Source: Deroplatys truncata (Eukaryota; Arthropoda; Insecta; Mantodea; Mantidae). Taken from it: a DNA stretch of 64,000 nucleotides. Numbering within the stretch: position 1 is the first letter of the stretch; each line of letters starts with the position of its first letter. Shown piece by piece: positions 1 to 11,127 of this stretch. Below the pieces are notes generated by a model. The model saw nothing but the letters and a program-made list of their open reading frames with translations, had not been told where the DNA came from and made no database searches. Where the stretch lies: assembly GCA_030765065.1 (NCBI GenBank), contig CM060978.1:54774421-54838420 (forward strand), in the 5' to 3' direction. A program made the translations under genes and the position numbers.

Positions 1-115
1 GCCACTGTGGAAAACAAATGCGGGAAATGGAAAGAAGACAATTGTGTTAAATGCTTTTAACAAATTCTGTGAAAAGTACCCACCTTTAATCGACAATGAA
101 TATGGTTGGCCATTG
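1..115 (+). pseudogene. Transposase N-terminal domain fragment (KYP family), cut by the window edge
   Basis: Reading from base 2 gives KKTIVLNAFNKFCEKYPPL and then decays. The same block recurs in this window near 17500, 20540, 21790, 35800 and 40500 (minus), where better copies continue into a conserved VKLTSEFTGVS segment. Three of those copies sit in elements flanked by TA, so the block is probably the DNA-binding N-terminus of a Tc1/mariner-superfamily transposase. The family link is inference. The element's left end lies outside the window and no terminal repeat is seen to the right. Confidence 0.5.
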
Positions 116-129
116 TTTAGCAATAATTA

Positions 130-599
130 AACCTTTTTGTTAGTGATGCATAATTGTTGCTCGGATAGCTTGGGTCGCATTTGTTTTCTGTTGTGTTTTA
201 ACCTATAGTGCTAATCATTATTTAACTTGTTGACTCATAAAAGGTTAAAGCAAAGGTGGTACACTGATATTAGTCATTAAATGAATGATTTCTAAAGCCT
301 GAAGAACAGTTTAATCCAGTATCTTTAATTACAGATATAAAACTGTTCAGGTACAACTTTTATTTGTCCACTCTGAATATTGTGTTTAGGATGTAAGGCA
401 AAATATAGGAACAAAACATACAGTGTTTAAAAGCTAATGATCCCCAAGCTGTGCAATATACTGTATTCGCATTCTGTCTGAAGCAATTTCCTCTCACAGG
501 TCTTAGTTCCCGTCATCCTCCACGTGGTGCTGCCATGTGCTCAGCGGAGTGATACATTTAAGTTTTGTTTACTTCTCCTTTCAACTTATAGTGAAAAAG
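130..599. other. No recognisable feature
   Basis: AT-rich sequence with no convincing ORF, terminal repeat or RNA gene. Confidence 0.5.
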
Positions 600-1272
600 T
601 GAGGCAGTATTTTGGTACCTGAATAATTTCAATTGTTATTTAAAATACGTAAATTAAATAACAGCCCGCCTTGAAACAATATGTATGTAATAATTATTTA
701 AATTGTATGTAACAGTCATTTCAAATGCTTATTTTTATTGTAAATATGTTTTATTAATGTTATATGAATACTTTATATATTCTAATAATGCAAGAACTGT
801 GAGAATAGTAAATTTTAAGATTGCTAACAATGAGTAATAATGAGGTAATTATAGCAATAATGTGTTTGGAATTTGAAAATGTACTGGTCATGATTAGAGC
901 GACGATGACGTAGTTTCAGTGACAGTTTTAAAATTAGCCAATCAACGGCAAAGAAAAGTTTTAAGTTGAATGCAGAAATTCTATTGGACTAGAATTAGCC
1001 AATCAGAGACTTGCATTACCAAAGCTATTGGTTTTGACCGTTGAGGTTATTCAGTTCCTGGCAAGACATGGTAGTGTGTAGATGGAAAAATGTGTTCTCT
1101 ATGGGCGTTTAGTAAAAGCATATATACGCGCTAAGTGAATATATAAAAGTTTGTCACAGTTCTTTTAAAAGTGTAGTGGTTTATAAATATGTGCAAGAAG
1201 TTAAAATAAAAGTAAAACTTTAAAAGTTTAATTCTGTGACGTCTACAATAATTGTCATTACCACACCCTGCA
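600..1272 (+). mobile_element. LTR-like unit, probable solo LTR of a diverged subfamily
   Basis: It starts TGAGGCAGTATTTT, the same terminus as the solo LTRs at 59552 and 32899 (minus), and ends in CA. Parts seen are CCAAT-type boxes, a TATA-like stretch near 1140 and an AATAAA signal near 1206. The flanking four bases (AAAG and TAAG) nearly match. No internal retrotransposon coding region lies beside it. It is a fossil and looks older or more diverged than the other three units. The right edge is my best guess. Confidence 0.45.
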
Positions 1273-1697
1273 TAAGAATCCCGACTCTAAATTAAGACTG
1301 ACGCAGCCGAGGCAAATTCAAACAGTAATATTATGTAAGCATTAAATTCAATCCGACGCTCAAAGCAACTATTAATACATAACAACTCTTCAAATTTTCA
1401 TAAACATTTATTACACAATATTACGTAACAGCAGCTAGTCATCTTCAAGTTAGCGCACATACGTAGGGCTAACTCAAAAAGCAGCTAAAAATAATATGTG
1501 AGCCAACTCCTTAACCAACCACCTTCAAAAGGTATAGTGACAATCCATGCATTGGAAGTGACCCTCCGTTCCCAGAAAGAAAGTGTGTATGAGCAAATAA
1601 AAAAATCAAAGCAATGCAATTGTTGTTTTGGGATATTCTGGGGGTTATCAACATTGATTGAGTGCCTGCAAGTCAGACTGTAAATCATGTTTATTAT
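1273..1697. other. No recognisable feature
   Basis: Noncoding AT-rich sequence between an LTR-like unit and a LINE 3' end. Short ORFs here match nothing I know. Confidence 0.4.
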
Positions 1698-2486
1698 AAA
1701 AATGTTTAAATTTAAAAGATAGTAATATATTAAAAGAATGTATACAGCTTCAAAAAGCTGTCTTAGGAGAAGAGTGTTGGTTAGGGGAGATGGGAAATGT
1801 CCTAAAAGAAATTGGCATGAGGAATATTTTCCTATTAGATAAATATAATAACAGTGGGTTTTGGAAAGAAGTGAGATTGAGGGTGGAAGATATCGAGAAA
1901 CAAGAGATTTGGGCTAGTTTTGAGGATAAAAGATCATTGATCTTGTATAAATCACTTGAAAGAAATTGGGGAAGGGAGAAGTATGTAGATATATGCAATA
2001 AATTTGGTAGAATAGGTCTTGCGTGGATGCGCACAGGAGTAATATTTTTAAAAAGGAATGGATATAATTGTTTGGGGAGATGTATTATGTGTGATGAATC
2101 GGATAGTACTTTTCATTGTCTAATAGAATGTGTAAGGGTAAAAGGTGGAGAGAGGTTATATGGAACAAAAAATGGGACAAGTTAAACAAAGAAGCAGTAG
2201 CATTAAGAATGTTGGGAAGCGCAAAAGTAGAAACAATTAAAATGATGGGGACATTTTTAGGCAATACAAGGGATAAGTGGATAAGGAGCTTAAGAAAGGT
2301 ACAGCAGAACGGGCACAGTTTGGAAAGTGGAGAGATGGTAGAGCAGGTTTATCCCATATATACAGCCTAGGGGCTAAATATGGGGGAGCTAGAAAACTGG
2401 TGCACTAGGCATAAGTTTTAGATGTAAGCTTTATTTGTATTATTGTAATAATGCAGAAATAAATATTACATATTACATTACACATA
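1698..2486 (+). mobile_element. 5'-truncated LINE 3' end (family B, copy 1)
   Basis: This is the C-terminal end of a non-LTR retrotransposon ORF2 and its 3' UTR, about 95 % identical by eye to 11355-12136. The reading is 1790-2185, then 2116-2370 in a second frame, so one frameshift lies near 2140-2170. Landmarks are GFWKEVRLRVEDIEKQEIW, the C-terminal zinc-knuckle start CIMC with a following H and C, and NKEAVALRMLGS. The 3' end has AATAAATATTACAT units, a short tandem-repeat tail as in L2/CR1-like LINEs. No reverse transcriptase is present; 5' truncation is usual for LINE insertions. Confidence 0.7.
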
Positions 2487-2514
2487 AAAATGTTTTGAAA
2501 AACCGTCAACTTTT

Positions 2515-2764
2515 GAACATGTGCAATGAAGGAGACCAGACTTGTGGAAGAATACCTCATGGATCCTCCACCAGGACAATAGCCCAGTCCACAATGCGCT
2601 ATCTGTGAAGTTTTGGCGAAAAACATTCAAGTGATGGAGCATCCACCGTATTCAACAGACCTAGCACCATGTGACCTTTTCCTCTCCCCAAAAGCCAAGT
2701 GTGCACTCAAAGGAACCCGGTTCAAGTCCATGGATACGGTGAAAGCAAAAGCAATGCATCTATT
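2515..2764 (+). pseudogene. Mariner (irritans-like) transposase C-terminal fragment
   Basis: Translation gives ILHQDNSPVHNALSVK and then, in another frame, VMEHPPYSTDLAPCDLF and ALKGTRFKSMDTVKAKA. These contain the second and third catalytic aspartates (HQDN and APCD) of the mariner DDD triad. The N-terminal helix-turn-helix region and first aspartate are absent. The right side is cut by a 0.83 kb interspersed repeat beginning near 2765. At least one frameshift is present and the gene cannot be functional. Confidence 0.7.
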
Positions 2765-3548
2765 ATAGTAAGTAGAGGAAGTATTGTATTCCAAACAAAA
2801 ATCTGATGTCTAGATTTCACCAGAAATATGTTTTGAGGCCTCCAGAATAAAAAAAAAAAAAGCATTTTTAGACAGAGTGTGTGCGCGTGCATGTCTATGT
2901 GTACAGCGTAACTTAAAACTGGTATTTAAGTTCAGTAACTTACAAAGATGCAACACAAAGAGTTCCAAGAAAATCCCCCCACCCCAACTAATCTTTACCT
3001 CGAACATTTTTCAAGATTTATTTTCTCTCAAATGGTCTAATGATTTTGATTAAAACACCATATATTAAAGATATCTACATGATAAATGAAATATATAATC
3101 TTGAATTTTCTAGGAATACCCTGTGAAGTCCTCTTCATTCGGAAGAAATTTTGTATAATCATCAATAGCACACTAACCAAAAAAAAAACTCTTTAAAACA
3201 CAATTTATCTCAAATAACCCTTTTTGTGGCACAAGCCCTTCCAAGATAGCCATTAACAGTTCAAATTGCTCAGCACTTTGTAATTCTTTTAAAGTCCTGT
3301 CGATTTTCAGTTATTTCTCTCGATTGCATGGAAGAGTATGGAATTCTAAGGTCAGCATATAACATCCAGTTCTTACACATGAGTATCACTATTCCCTTTA
3401 TATCTATAATGAAACGTGCAATTAGGTTATTTCTGCAAGGATTTATCTCGGTTAAAATGCTGTAGATAGAAAAATAAGCTTTCATAAGAATAGTTTGTTT
3501 GCCCACAATAAATGACAGAGAAAGTCATGTGAATGTAACACATCAAAC
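2765..3548 (-). repeat. 0.83 kb interspersed repeat, copy B1 (diverged)
   Basis: Minus-orientation copy, running from AGTAAGTAGAGGAAGTATTG at its right-end side to GAGAAAGTCATGTGAATGTA. It is diverged and shares indels with the copy at 24000, suggesting an older subfamily. It interrupts a mariner fragment on its left. Confidence 0.7.
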
Positions 3549-4010
3549 ATTTTTCAATTAAATGTAGCTGCCTGAATCCAGTTTCTTTATTGCCATACCT
3601 ATATGCTTGGAAGTAGGAGGAGCTAAAGCAACATTGTAGACAGTGAATTTACAGCTCAGTACTTGAACACACACCAGTTATGGCTTACAGTACAGCTCCA
3701 TACTACAACATGCACTTGAAGTTGGTAGAGTGGAAATTTTCTGTTGTGGCCAGCCATTACATTGTATATATGTTACACATAGCATTTCCAATTTGATCCA
3801 CATCTAAAACCCTTTTAGGGTCGTGTACACCCATGGACAAAACAAATGAGTTATCCCCAGATTCCATGTGACAATTGGAGGAATCCATGTACTTCATAAC
3901 AGCTGTGTTCACAATGCACATACAGGAACTGTAGAATGGTCTGACCTGTGAGCGCAATGGTCACTTTATAATGTTTCTCGATGGTGATGCTTATAGGCTA
4001 CTGAAAAAGA
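3549..4010. other. No recognisable feature
   Basis: No ORF with recognisable content on either strand and no repeat shared with the rest of the window. Confidence 0.4.
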
Positions 4011-4017
4011 GCACAGG

Positions 4018-4105
4018 AAAATGTTTCATTGGCCAAGAGGTTAAGAAGGTACTGCTTGCACTCATAAGCTCCTCAGTTCAAATCTCGCATTAGGATGTGT
4101 AGAAC
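4018..4105 (+). mobile_element. tRNA-derived SINE or tRNA pseudogene
   Basis: TTGGCCAAGAGGTTAAG resembles the A box of Ser/Leu-type tRNAs, and CAGTTCAAATCTC about 35 bases later resembles a B box. No complete cloverleaf can be folded by eye, so this is a relic of a pol III element and not a tRNA gene. Confidence 0.35.
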
Positions 4106-4599
4106 ACAATATTGCATTAATATAACTTTAGCATTTTAAGTTTTAGGGATATCTCCGTACACAAAAACACAATTCTACTAAAATGCTTGTTTTAAATAGC
4201 TAATGAAATAAATGCAAATAACCAAATAAATGCATATTACATTCTAAAACCAAAACACACAAAAAATAAAACAAAATTGATGTTGAGTGTATGAACCCTG
4301 ATACCTATAACAGCACTCATTTTTGGGTTGTAGGTGAAATTAAATCCCTGTAGTAGCATGTATGACAAGCTATAACATCTCAGGCTTCTTGAATTTGTGC
4401 CCAGAATCTCAAATGAATTTAACAATTCCATTAGGATATCTTATTCTCAACAGAGGGTACCAAAATATTCTCAAGTATTACCATGTATTACGTACTGTTC
4501 ATCATATCGTCAAGCTGCTACATCACCCTAGTATCCAACAACATACAGATATGTGATCATAATGAAATTGTGAAGCCGCATATTTTGTATTGTAATAAC

Positions 4600-4708
4600 T
4601 AAGCCCCGGATTTTTAGGTTCTAAAAAGTTAAAATTAGGTTCTATGTATCAGTGCATTAGGATTTTACAGGATATTATATATTGAATTTAGGAATTTATA
4701 GGATCCTT

Positions 4709-4746
<38 letters not shown>

Positions 4747-5391
4747 AATCACTGGGCACTTTGTTAAAACACAAACTTTAAATTGTAAAAAGTTAAATTA
4801 ACTGTAACTTCAGTATGTATTTGAAAGTACCAAAATTCAAAAATGTGTTAGAAACTGCCTATAACGGAAAAAGCAATAATACATATTATTCAACAGCGCT
4901 ACTAAAATGTTTGCCTCTAGTTTTCACCTATTGTTGCGGCATGTAAACATCACACGTTTCAGAAATGCTGCGTGCCACTGACCACCTCTTTCGACAATAG
5001 CTAGAAAATGATAACTGAAGGCGGTGAACGTTTTAATTACTTTATTATTGTGGTGGACGGTTTAATTAAAGTTTATTATTGTACGGTATTGCGCAAGATT
5101 TCATAAACTAATTATTTAATAGTTTCCTTATTCGAACGGTCTCCCTTGGTTTTAAAAACACTTTTATATTCATAAATCTACTTTTATTTGCTTAAATAAC
5201 CGAATTAGGCACTTTTAGGTTCTATCATGAAAAATAGGTTTTATTAGGTCCTAACGTAAAATTAGGTCAATTTAGGCTCTATAAAATTGAAGTATATTAC
5301 TCGTTGGTAACTAAAACATTAAAATAAACCGAAGTTTGGAGTGTAGGAGGTTAGGAATAAAATAGGTCAGAACCTAAGAATCCGGGGCTTA
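4600..5391. mobile_element. MITE with 8-bp target duplication, hAT-like
   Basis: The termini are TAAGCCCCGGATT...AATCCGGGGCTTA, a near-perfect inverted repeat of about 23 bp continuing into TTAGGTTCT. Both flanks are GTAATAAC, a perfect 8-bp target site duplication (4592-4599 and 5392-5399). The interior has no ORF but many copies of TTAGGTTCT, TTAGGTC and relatives clustered near both ends, as expected for transposase-binding subterminal repeats. An 8-bp duplication fits hAT best. The perfect duplication suggests a fairly recent insertion. Confidence 0.8.
4712..4742. repeat. (TA)n microsatellite
   Basis: Uninterrupted TA dinucleotide run inside the MITE. Confidence 0.95.
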
Positions 5392-5503
5392 GTAATAACC
5401 ATTCTATTATGAACTTTATCAAATGAAATGTATAAAATATAGTATATCAGAAATAAATAGTGAATATGTGTTGATTAAGCATTATTAACAGAAGGAAAAA
5501 AAA

Positions 5504-6319
5504 TCTGATGTGTTACACTCACATGACTTTCTCTACTCTTGTACAAACTATTTTTACAAACGCTTATTCTCCATATGCTTCATGTTAATCGAGATGTTAA
5601 TCTTATTGCTAATTTTCTTGGATGCAAGGGGAATTGCTAGGCTTTAAGCTATAGTCAAATGTTTTAAGAGCTGGTTGCTATGTGGCGCATTCCATTCTCT
5701 TTGCATGTCCAGTACGTAAAAAAACTGAATAACAATTCCCATTTGAGAAAAAGTATTGGAAAATTTAAGGGAATAAGAAGTAATATCTCAAAAATGGTTC
5801 ACTCAACAAACAAAATGTGTATGACATAAATTGTGTATTTTAACACGATCTACATTTTTTGTGCAGTAAAATTTTGGCTATCTCTTATGGTTTACCAGTT
5901 ATGCAAAAGTCGTTCACAATGAAGAATATTTTTGGAGACATTCCCAGAAAATTCAAGATATACATTTTATTTTTCATGAAAATATGTTAAACATGATATT
6001 TTAATCAAAATCGTTAGAGCCATTTTTGAGAAAATTAAAATTTTCAAAAAATGTTCCATGTAAAGGGTAATCTGGGGTGGGGGGATTTTCTTTAAAACCT
6101 TCATGTCGCATCTCTGGAAGATACTAAATCTAAATACCAAGTTTTGTGTTTATCCGACTGTTCGTTTCTGAGTTATGCTGTTCACAGACATGTTTCCAAA
6201 AATGCTTTTTTTGGATTTGGGGGTCTCAAAGCACATATTTCCGGTGAAATCTTGGTATCGAATTTTTGGGTGGAATACAATACTTCCCCTACTTACTATA
6301 TGTAGTAGAGAAAGTAAAA
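5504..6319 (+). repeat. 0.83 kb interspersed repeat, copy A1
   Basis: It starts CTGATGTGTTACACTCACAT after an A-run and ends AGTAGAGAAAGTAAAA. The internal motif ACTTTCTCTACT near the left is inverted at the right end. It carries the family's shared block around TTGAGAAAATTAAAATTTTC. Short ORFs inside recur only because the DNA recurs; they show no sign of selection. Confidence 0.85.
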
Positions 6320-6674
6320 AGTGTTCATTACATGCGAGAAGTAAACCTACAGTCTTAACCACAGAAGTACCCTAGGCTTTGATACAGCGCTAAAGAGAAG
6401 ACACATGGAATATAGCATGTTTAATGCTGCCATGCAACTTGCTGCAGCAGCTACACAACTGTGCTGTAGGACTTAGAAAAATTTGGCATTCCAGACATGA
6501 CTTTGTTGGCTATGGGTGTACATATCACACACACATAAATATAACATATCATAACGACTGCTATATTGAATTTCACTACTACAATACTCTCATTACACCC
6601 AGTGCTACATCAACAGCTTTAGCATTCACCCTGTTTACCAAGTTGCTTTGATTGTCGTATTTTTCACTTCAGGA
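6320..6674. other. No recognisable feature
   Basis: Noncoding sequence between a repeat copy and a candidate hAT-like element. Confidence 0.4.
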
Positions 6675-8191
6675 CAGTGTTGCCAACGCTACTGATTTTT
6701 TATTAGAATGCCCGATTTTTTCACTTGTCTACTGGTCTACTGATTTTTTTTAACAGAAGCGAGCAAATCTCCTGATATTTTAATTTGGGCAACTGCTAAA
6801 TCCAATAATGAAATTCCTGCTTTATAAATCTGATATGTAGGGATGGGATCACGACATACTTTTCGATACTTTTAAATTTTTAAGTTTTGCAATATTGAAA
6901 GTTGTTACATTTAACTTTATGCTAGATAAGGAATGAAATGAGTAGAAACTTTACGCTATTGCCTCCACATGTTCCCAAAGGGTTGCTGGACTTTTAGTTC
7001 TTGATAGACCTTGACTGTGTTTCCTGTGGCTGAATTTATGTAACATTTCATAGACTTGAGTCGAAATAAAAATATGCATAACAATGGCAGAAGGAGTAGA
7101 GATACACATGTAAAATGCAACATTAACCAAGTTGTGAATGAAACTGATTTATCTAAATCATGTTTCTGCAATAGCATGGCTTGGGATTCACTCTCAGTCA
7201 TTACTCAGATGATAGAGAACTGTGAATCCAGCAGAAACAAATCAGAACTTAAGATGCGAGATAATACAGTGCATGGAAACATTTGTTCTTTCCTTCCATC
7301 TGTTAGTGTTTACATAAGTCAAATCTTTTTATTAAACATGTATATGCTAACGTATGAGGATGGGTAGTGGAGAGGCTTAATCCACAAACTTACTATGTTT
7401 CTGACTGTTATACGGCTAATTACCAGATGAAAAAAATATATATCATAAGTGGTAGTTATGAACAGTGGTACAGTGATGTAACACAGGCATTTTTAGTTGA
7501 GTTTCATTCATTCATTAGCTTATATTTTCAATATTGTAGAACAAAGAAGAATATTTGTTTTTCTATGGAGAGAATATCCTTTAAAATCAAGTTTTCAGCA
7601 CAAAATAGAGTTGCAAAAAAAGGGAAGCAAAAAAATTGCTGGAGAATGTCAAACACGAACAATTTTGGAATTACCATACAATACACAATTGATTACAGGC
7701 ATTTATACACACAAAACTACCAATAAGAGCATAATTCAGTGAACAAGCTATTGCCTTTATAGTTATATAGTTTTACAAAGCAAGTATCAAATATCAATGC
7801 TCAAAAATCAGTATCAAGAATCGAGAAATAGTAATGACCCATCAGTATTGAGATCACTTTCATGTTACAAATATTCAGGTAGCTTCCTGCAGCAGTCTTG
7901 ATAATTATTAATTATAGACTAACTGGTTATTAAATAACTGGAACACACAAGCACTCACACCCATATACCAGACTCTGGGCATACCTAGCAACCTTCTTTA
8001 TAAAAATAAATAAAATTAATTCTCGAGCCCAGCCAGGAATTGAACTCGGCAGCCTTAGAACAGGAAAGTATTCTAACAACCGAGCCATCAAGCCAGTCTT
8101 TGTTATATCACTTCTAACGTACTTGCTGAAATCTCCTGAAATTTTCGAACACTTTCTACTCAAATCTTGGCTACTAGGGTTGGCAAAACTG
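6675..8191. mobile_element. Candidate nonautonomous hAT-like element
   Basis: The left end CAGTGTTGCCAACGCTA is inverted at the right as TAGGGTTGGCAAAACTG, about 15 of 17 positions matching. CAGTGTTGCCAAC is a common hAT terminus. The flanking 8-mers are CTTCAGGA and CTTTGAGG, which agree at only four positions, though all four differences are transitions. ORFs inside (7056-7367, 7367-7726) have no similarity I recognise. A tRNA-like SINE lies near its right end. Confidence 0.4.
7985..8105 (-). mobile_element. tRNA-derived SINE or tRNA-like relic
   Basis: On the minus strand GGCTTGATGGCTCGGTTGTT resembles an A box and GAGTTCAATTCCTGG a B box about 40 bases on, followed by an A/T-rich tail with AAATAAA-like units. 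This is the composition of a tRNA-headed SINE. It lies within the candidate hAT-like element. Confidence 0.45.
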
Positions 8192-8285
8192 CTTTGAGGT
8201 AACCCATTATACACCGTAATAGTCTATCATTCAAAATCATCTGTACATTAAGCTTATTACATGTTGTTGGCAAAAACTATATATT

Positions 8286-9109
8286 TTTACTTTCGCTACT
8301 ATGTATAGTAAGTAGGGGAAGTATTGTATTCCACCCAAAACTTCGATACCAAGATTTCACCAGAAATACATGTTTTGAGACCCCCTGAATCAAAAACAAA
8401 GCATTCTTGGAAACATGTCCATGTGCGTGCGTGTGTGAACAGCATAACTCAGAAACGAACTGTCGGATAAACACCAAACTTGGTATTTAGGTTCAGTATC
8501 TTCCAGAGGTGCTACACGAAGGTTGCACCTCCCACTCCAGATTACCCTTTACATGGAACATTTTTCGAAAATTTTAATTTTCTCAAAAATGGCTTTAACG
8601 ATTTTGATTAAAATATCATATGTTTAAGATATTTTCATGACAAATGAAATGTATATCTCTAATTTTCTGGGAATGTCTCCAAAAGTATTCTTCATTGTGA
8701 ACGCCTTTCGCATAACTGGTAAGCCATAAGAGATAGACAAAATTTTACTACACAAAAATGCAGATCATGTTAAAATACACAATTTATGTCATACATTTTT
8801 TGTTGAGTGAACCATTTTCGAGATATTGCTTGTTATTCCCTTAAATTTTCCAATACTTATACTTCTTCTCAAATTCGTTATTCATTTATTTTTGTCCTGG
8901 TAATTCAAAGAGAATGGAATACTCGACATAGCAACCAGCTCTTAAAATATTTGACTATCGCTTAAGGCCTACCAATTCCCCTTGGATCTACAAGAAAATT
9001 AGCAACAGATTAACATGTCAATATCCCGATTAACATGAAGCATATGGAGAATAAGCATTTGTAAAAATAGTTTTACAAGAGTAGAGAAAGTCACGTGTAA
9101 CACATCAGA
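8286..9109 (-). repeat. 0.83 kb interspersed repeat, copy B2
   Basis: Nearly full-length copy from TTTTTACTTTCGCTACTATG to GTAACACATCAG. It lies about 40 bases downstream (minus sense) of the host exon at 9148-9369. Reading through that exon without splicing would run into this repeat and reach a stop inside it. Confidence 0.85.
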
Positions 9110-9147
9110 TTTTTTATAAGGGTACATTAATTTGTTACTTTTCTTAC

Positions 9148-9369
9148 TTGGCTTTGCTAGCTGAGGTTCTGGAGAAGCGAAATCTTTCCTCATAGTCCAC
9201 ATGTACTCATTATAATCCTGTTTGATCGAAGTGGACGAGGAAGCAACTACTTGGTAACCGAGTACCTCTAGGGCAGTCAGCACCACACAAGGATGTTGGA
9301 GGTAGACAATGGTGGACTCGTCGCAGTAACCACCAGATGCAAACCTCTTCAGCTGCTCAATGTCAGAAG
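9148..9369 (-). CDS. Internal host exon, GTP cyclohydrolase I feedback regulatory protein-like
   Basis: On the minus strand an acceptor (TTTGTCTGTTTCAG) precedes, and a donor (CCAA|GTAAGA) follows, 222 bases of open frame. Both junctions split a codon after its first base, so the exon is symmetric. The peptide contains VYLQHPCVVLTALEVLGY and then QVVASSS, ending EYMWTMRKD. Its spacing of P-x-x-VL-x-x-LE-x-x-GY/F-x-V and the tail W-x-x-K match my recollection of the C-terminal half of GFRP (GCHFR), the small pentameric protein that mediates BH4 inhibition and phenylalanine stimulation of GTP cyclohydrolase I. About 20 residues after the W-x-x-K are extra compared with vertebrate GFRP. Other exons are not visible. 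Exon status is well supported; the family call is moderate. Confidence 0.55.
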
Positions 9370-9617
9370 CTGAAACAGACAAATGGTGTTCTCGGTAAGT
9401 GTGTAAACTCCCGTCTCATAGAAATACATGCAGTGCTGTACACACATGCTCACTACAATTCATTCCAGGAATAGCACTATCAATTCAGGTTTTCCCCCAA
9501 CTTGTGAGCAGAATTTCCTTCTAGGCAATGTGTGTGTATAACCATTTCAGTTAACTACATACTTAACCTCCTTGGCTTGAGATGTGAAATTATTACTTCC
9601 TGTATCATTCACCTATA
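9370..9617. other. Intron-like sequence upstream of the minus-strand exon
   Basis: Noncoding; begins with the polypyrimidine tract and acceptor of the exon (minus strand). Nothing else recognised. Confidence 0.4.
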
Positions 9618-10594
9618 CCCCCGCCGTTGAAATGTTGCACTTGACGGCTAGCAATTAAGTTGGTACACTCTTAGCCGTTAAGATTTCCTAAACCAATCAC
9701 AAGGCAGCATTCTGGGTGATCGATGACAAAGTGGAAGCGGAACTGGAAGCAGCTATGTTGCCGGATGTAGCAATTTCCAACCACATGCTTTAGTTTGTGA
9801 ATCTTTAGCACATGCATCAATTTGTTCTTTCCAAGCGACATATTGTTCATTGTTATTTATATTTGTGGTTATTGTTTGATATTTTTGTTATTGCTATTGT
9901 TGGTGTTTGTTTATATATATATATTTTTTTTATTCATATTATTTATACAAGATTTGAAGTGCAACAATATCTCAAAAACGACACCGATCACCGAATGAAG
10001 ATTCACAAAGTGAAAACTCTTTGCATTGAGGCATGCCAAATAATAGTCAGACATTGGAACTGTTAAGGAGGACCCGGGGATTCTTTGAACAGTAGAACAG
10101 TATTCCTGCTTATAAAGCCATACAACGAACTGCAGCAGCTCTTGGACTATGCACGAGAAGTTATTTACAAGGGAATGAAACTCCAAGATATAGAGGATGA
10201 TAATGACAGAGATTTGGATGGAAATAAGCCATTGCAGTTTTAAATCAGTGAGTGAAAATAACTTTGTTATCACATGCTTATAATTTGTTTTATTTCTCTT
10301 CATTGTAGCAGAAAAGTTTGCATTATTTTGTTTCTATATTGCCAAAAAGGCATAATTTATTCTACATACATTGCAATGTTTATGCAGAGTTATTTTCAAT
10401 TGACAATAATACTACAAAATAGTTATTGATTGACGTTCGCTACTTACGTACACTTTTTGTATGCGACTTAGACGCGATAGAAAGGAGAACAATCAGTTGT
10501 TTACCAGCCACTCTGGCAACATTGAAACCACAATATAGCCAATGTTATGCAAAGTCACATGGAATGTCAAGTGCAAAGATTCAACGGCGGGGGG
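9618..10594 (+). mobile_element. TA-flanked nonautonomous DNA transposon D1
   Basis: The ends CCCCCGCCGTTGAAATGTTG and the inverse of ATTCAACGGCGGGGGG form terminal inverted repeats of about 30 bp, with TA at both flanks, the target duplication of the Tc1/mariner superfamily. An interior stretch near 10090-10170 reads IPAYKAIQRTAAALGL, a helix-turn-helix-like piece also found in D2. Only N-terminal transposase remnants remain and no catalytic domain is seen. D2 at 45266-46192 is the same family in the opposite orientation. Confidence 0.8.
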
Positions 10595-10596
10595 TA

Positions 10597-11100
10597 AAAG
10601 TAATATTGTTTTCCACCCAAAAATCTGATATCGAGATTTCAACAGAAATACCCATTTTGAGGTACAAAGGAACCAAAAGGAAGCATTTAATTTTTTGATA
10701 AAGAGAGAGAGAGAGTGAGTGTGTATGTATGTGCGTGCGTGAGAGAGTCTAAAATGAGAAGTCAGATATATACCAAACTTAGTCCTTAAGTCCAGCAACT
10801 TTCAAGGATATAACATGAAATTTTTTGCTAATCCATCCAGAACTACCCATTATTAAAAAAATGTTACTTTTTTTTCTCTCAAAAGCAGCTCTAATAAATT
10901 TGATTAAAATAACTTACCCTTCATTCCGATTGAATTTTATATGACTGAGAAATTATTAAATGACAGCAAAAAGCCTACAAAAGGAAACATCTAGAGCTCA
11001 TTGCACATTTTATGCCAAATTTTTTGGAGTGTTAGCCATTTTTTAAATATTCCACATTTTACATTGCAAGTTCATACTTTCCCAAGTACAATATTTGATA
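10597..11100 (-). repeat. 0.83 kb interspersed repeat, copy B3 (partial, diverged)
   Basis: It starts directly at the TA flanking D1 with TTCCACCCAAAAATCTGATA and continues with family blocks such as TTTGATTAAAAT. The first part of the repeat is missing at the D1 border. Heavily diverged; the right edge is vague. Confidence 0.55.
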
Positions 11101-11127
11101 GATATGCTTGAAAGTATACATTCTTAT

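Noticed and set aside
1750-2034. Minus-strand ORF in the first LINE fragment
   Set aside because: Antisense shadow of the LINE C-terminal region.
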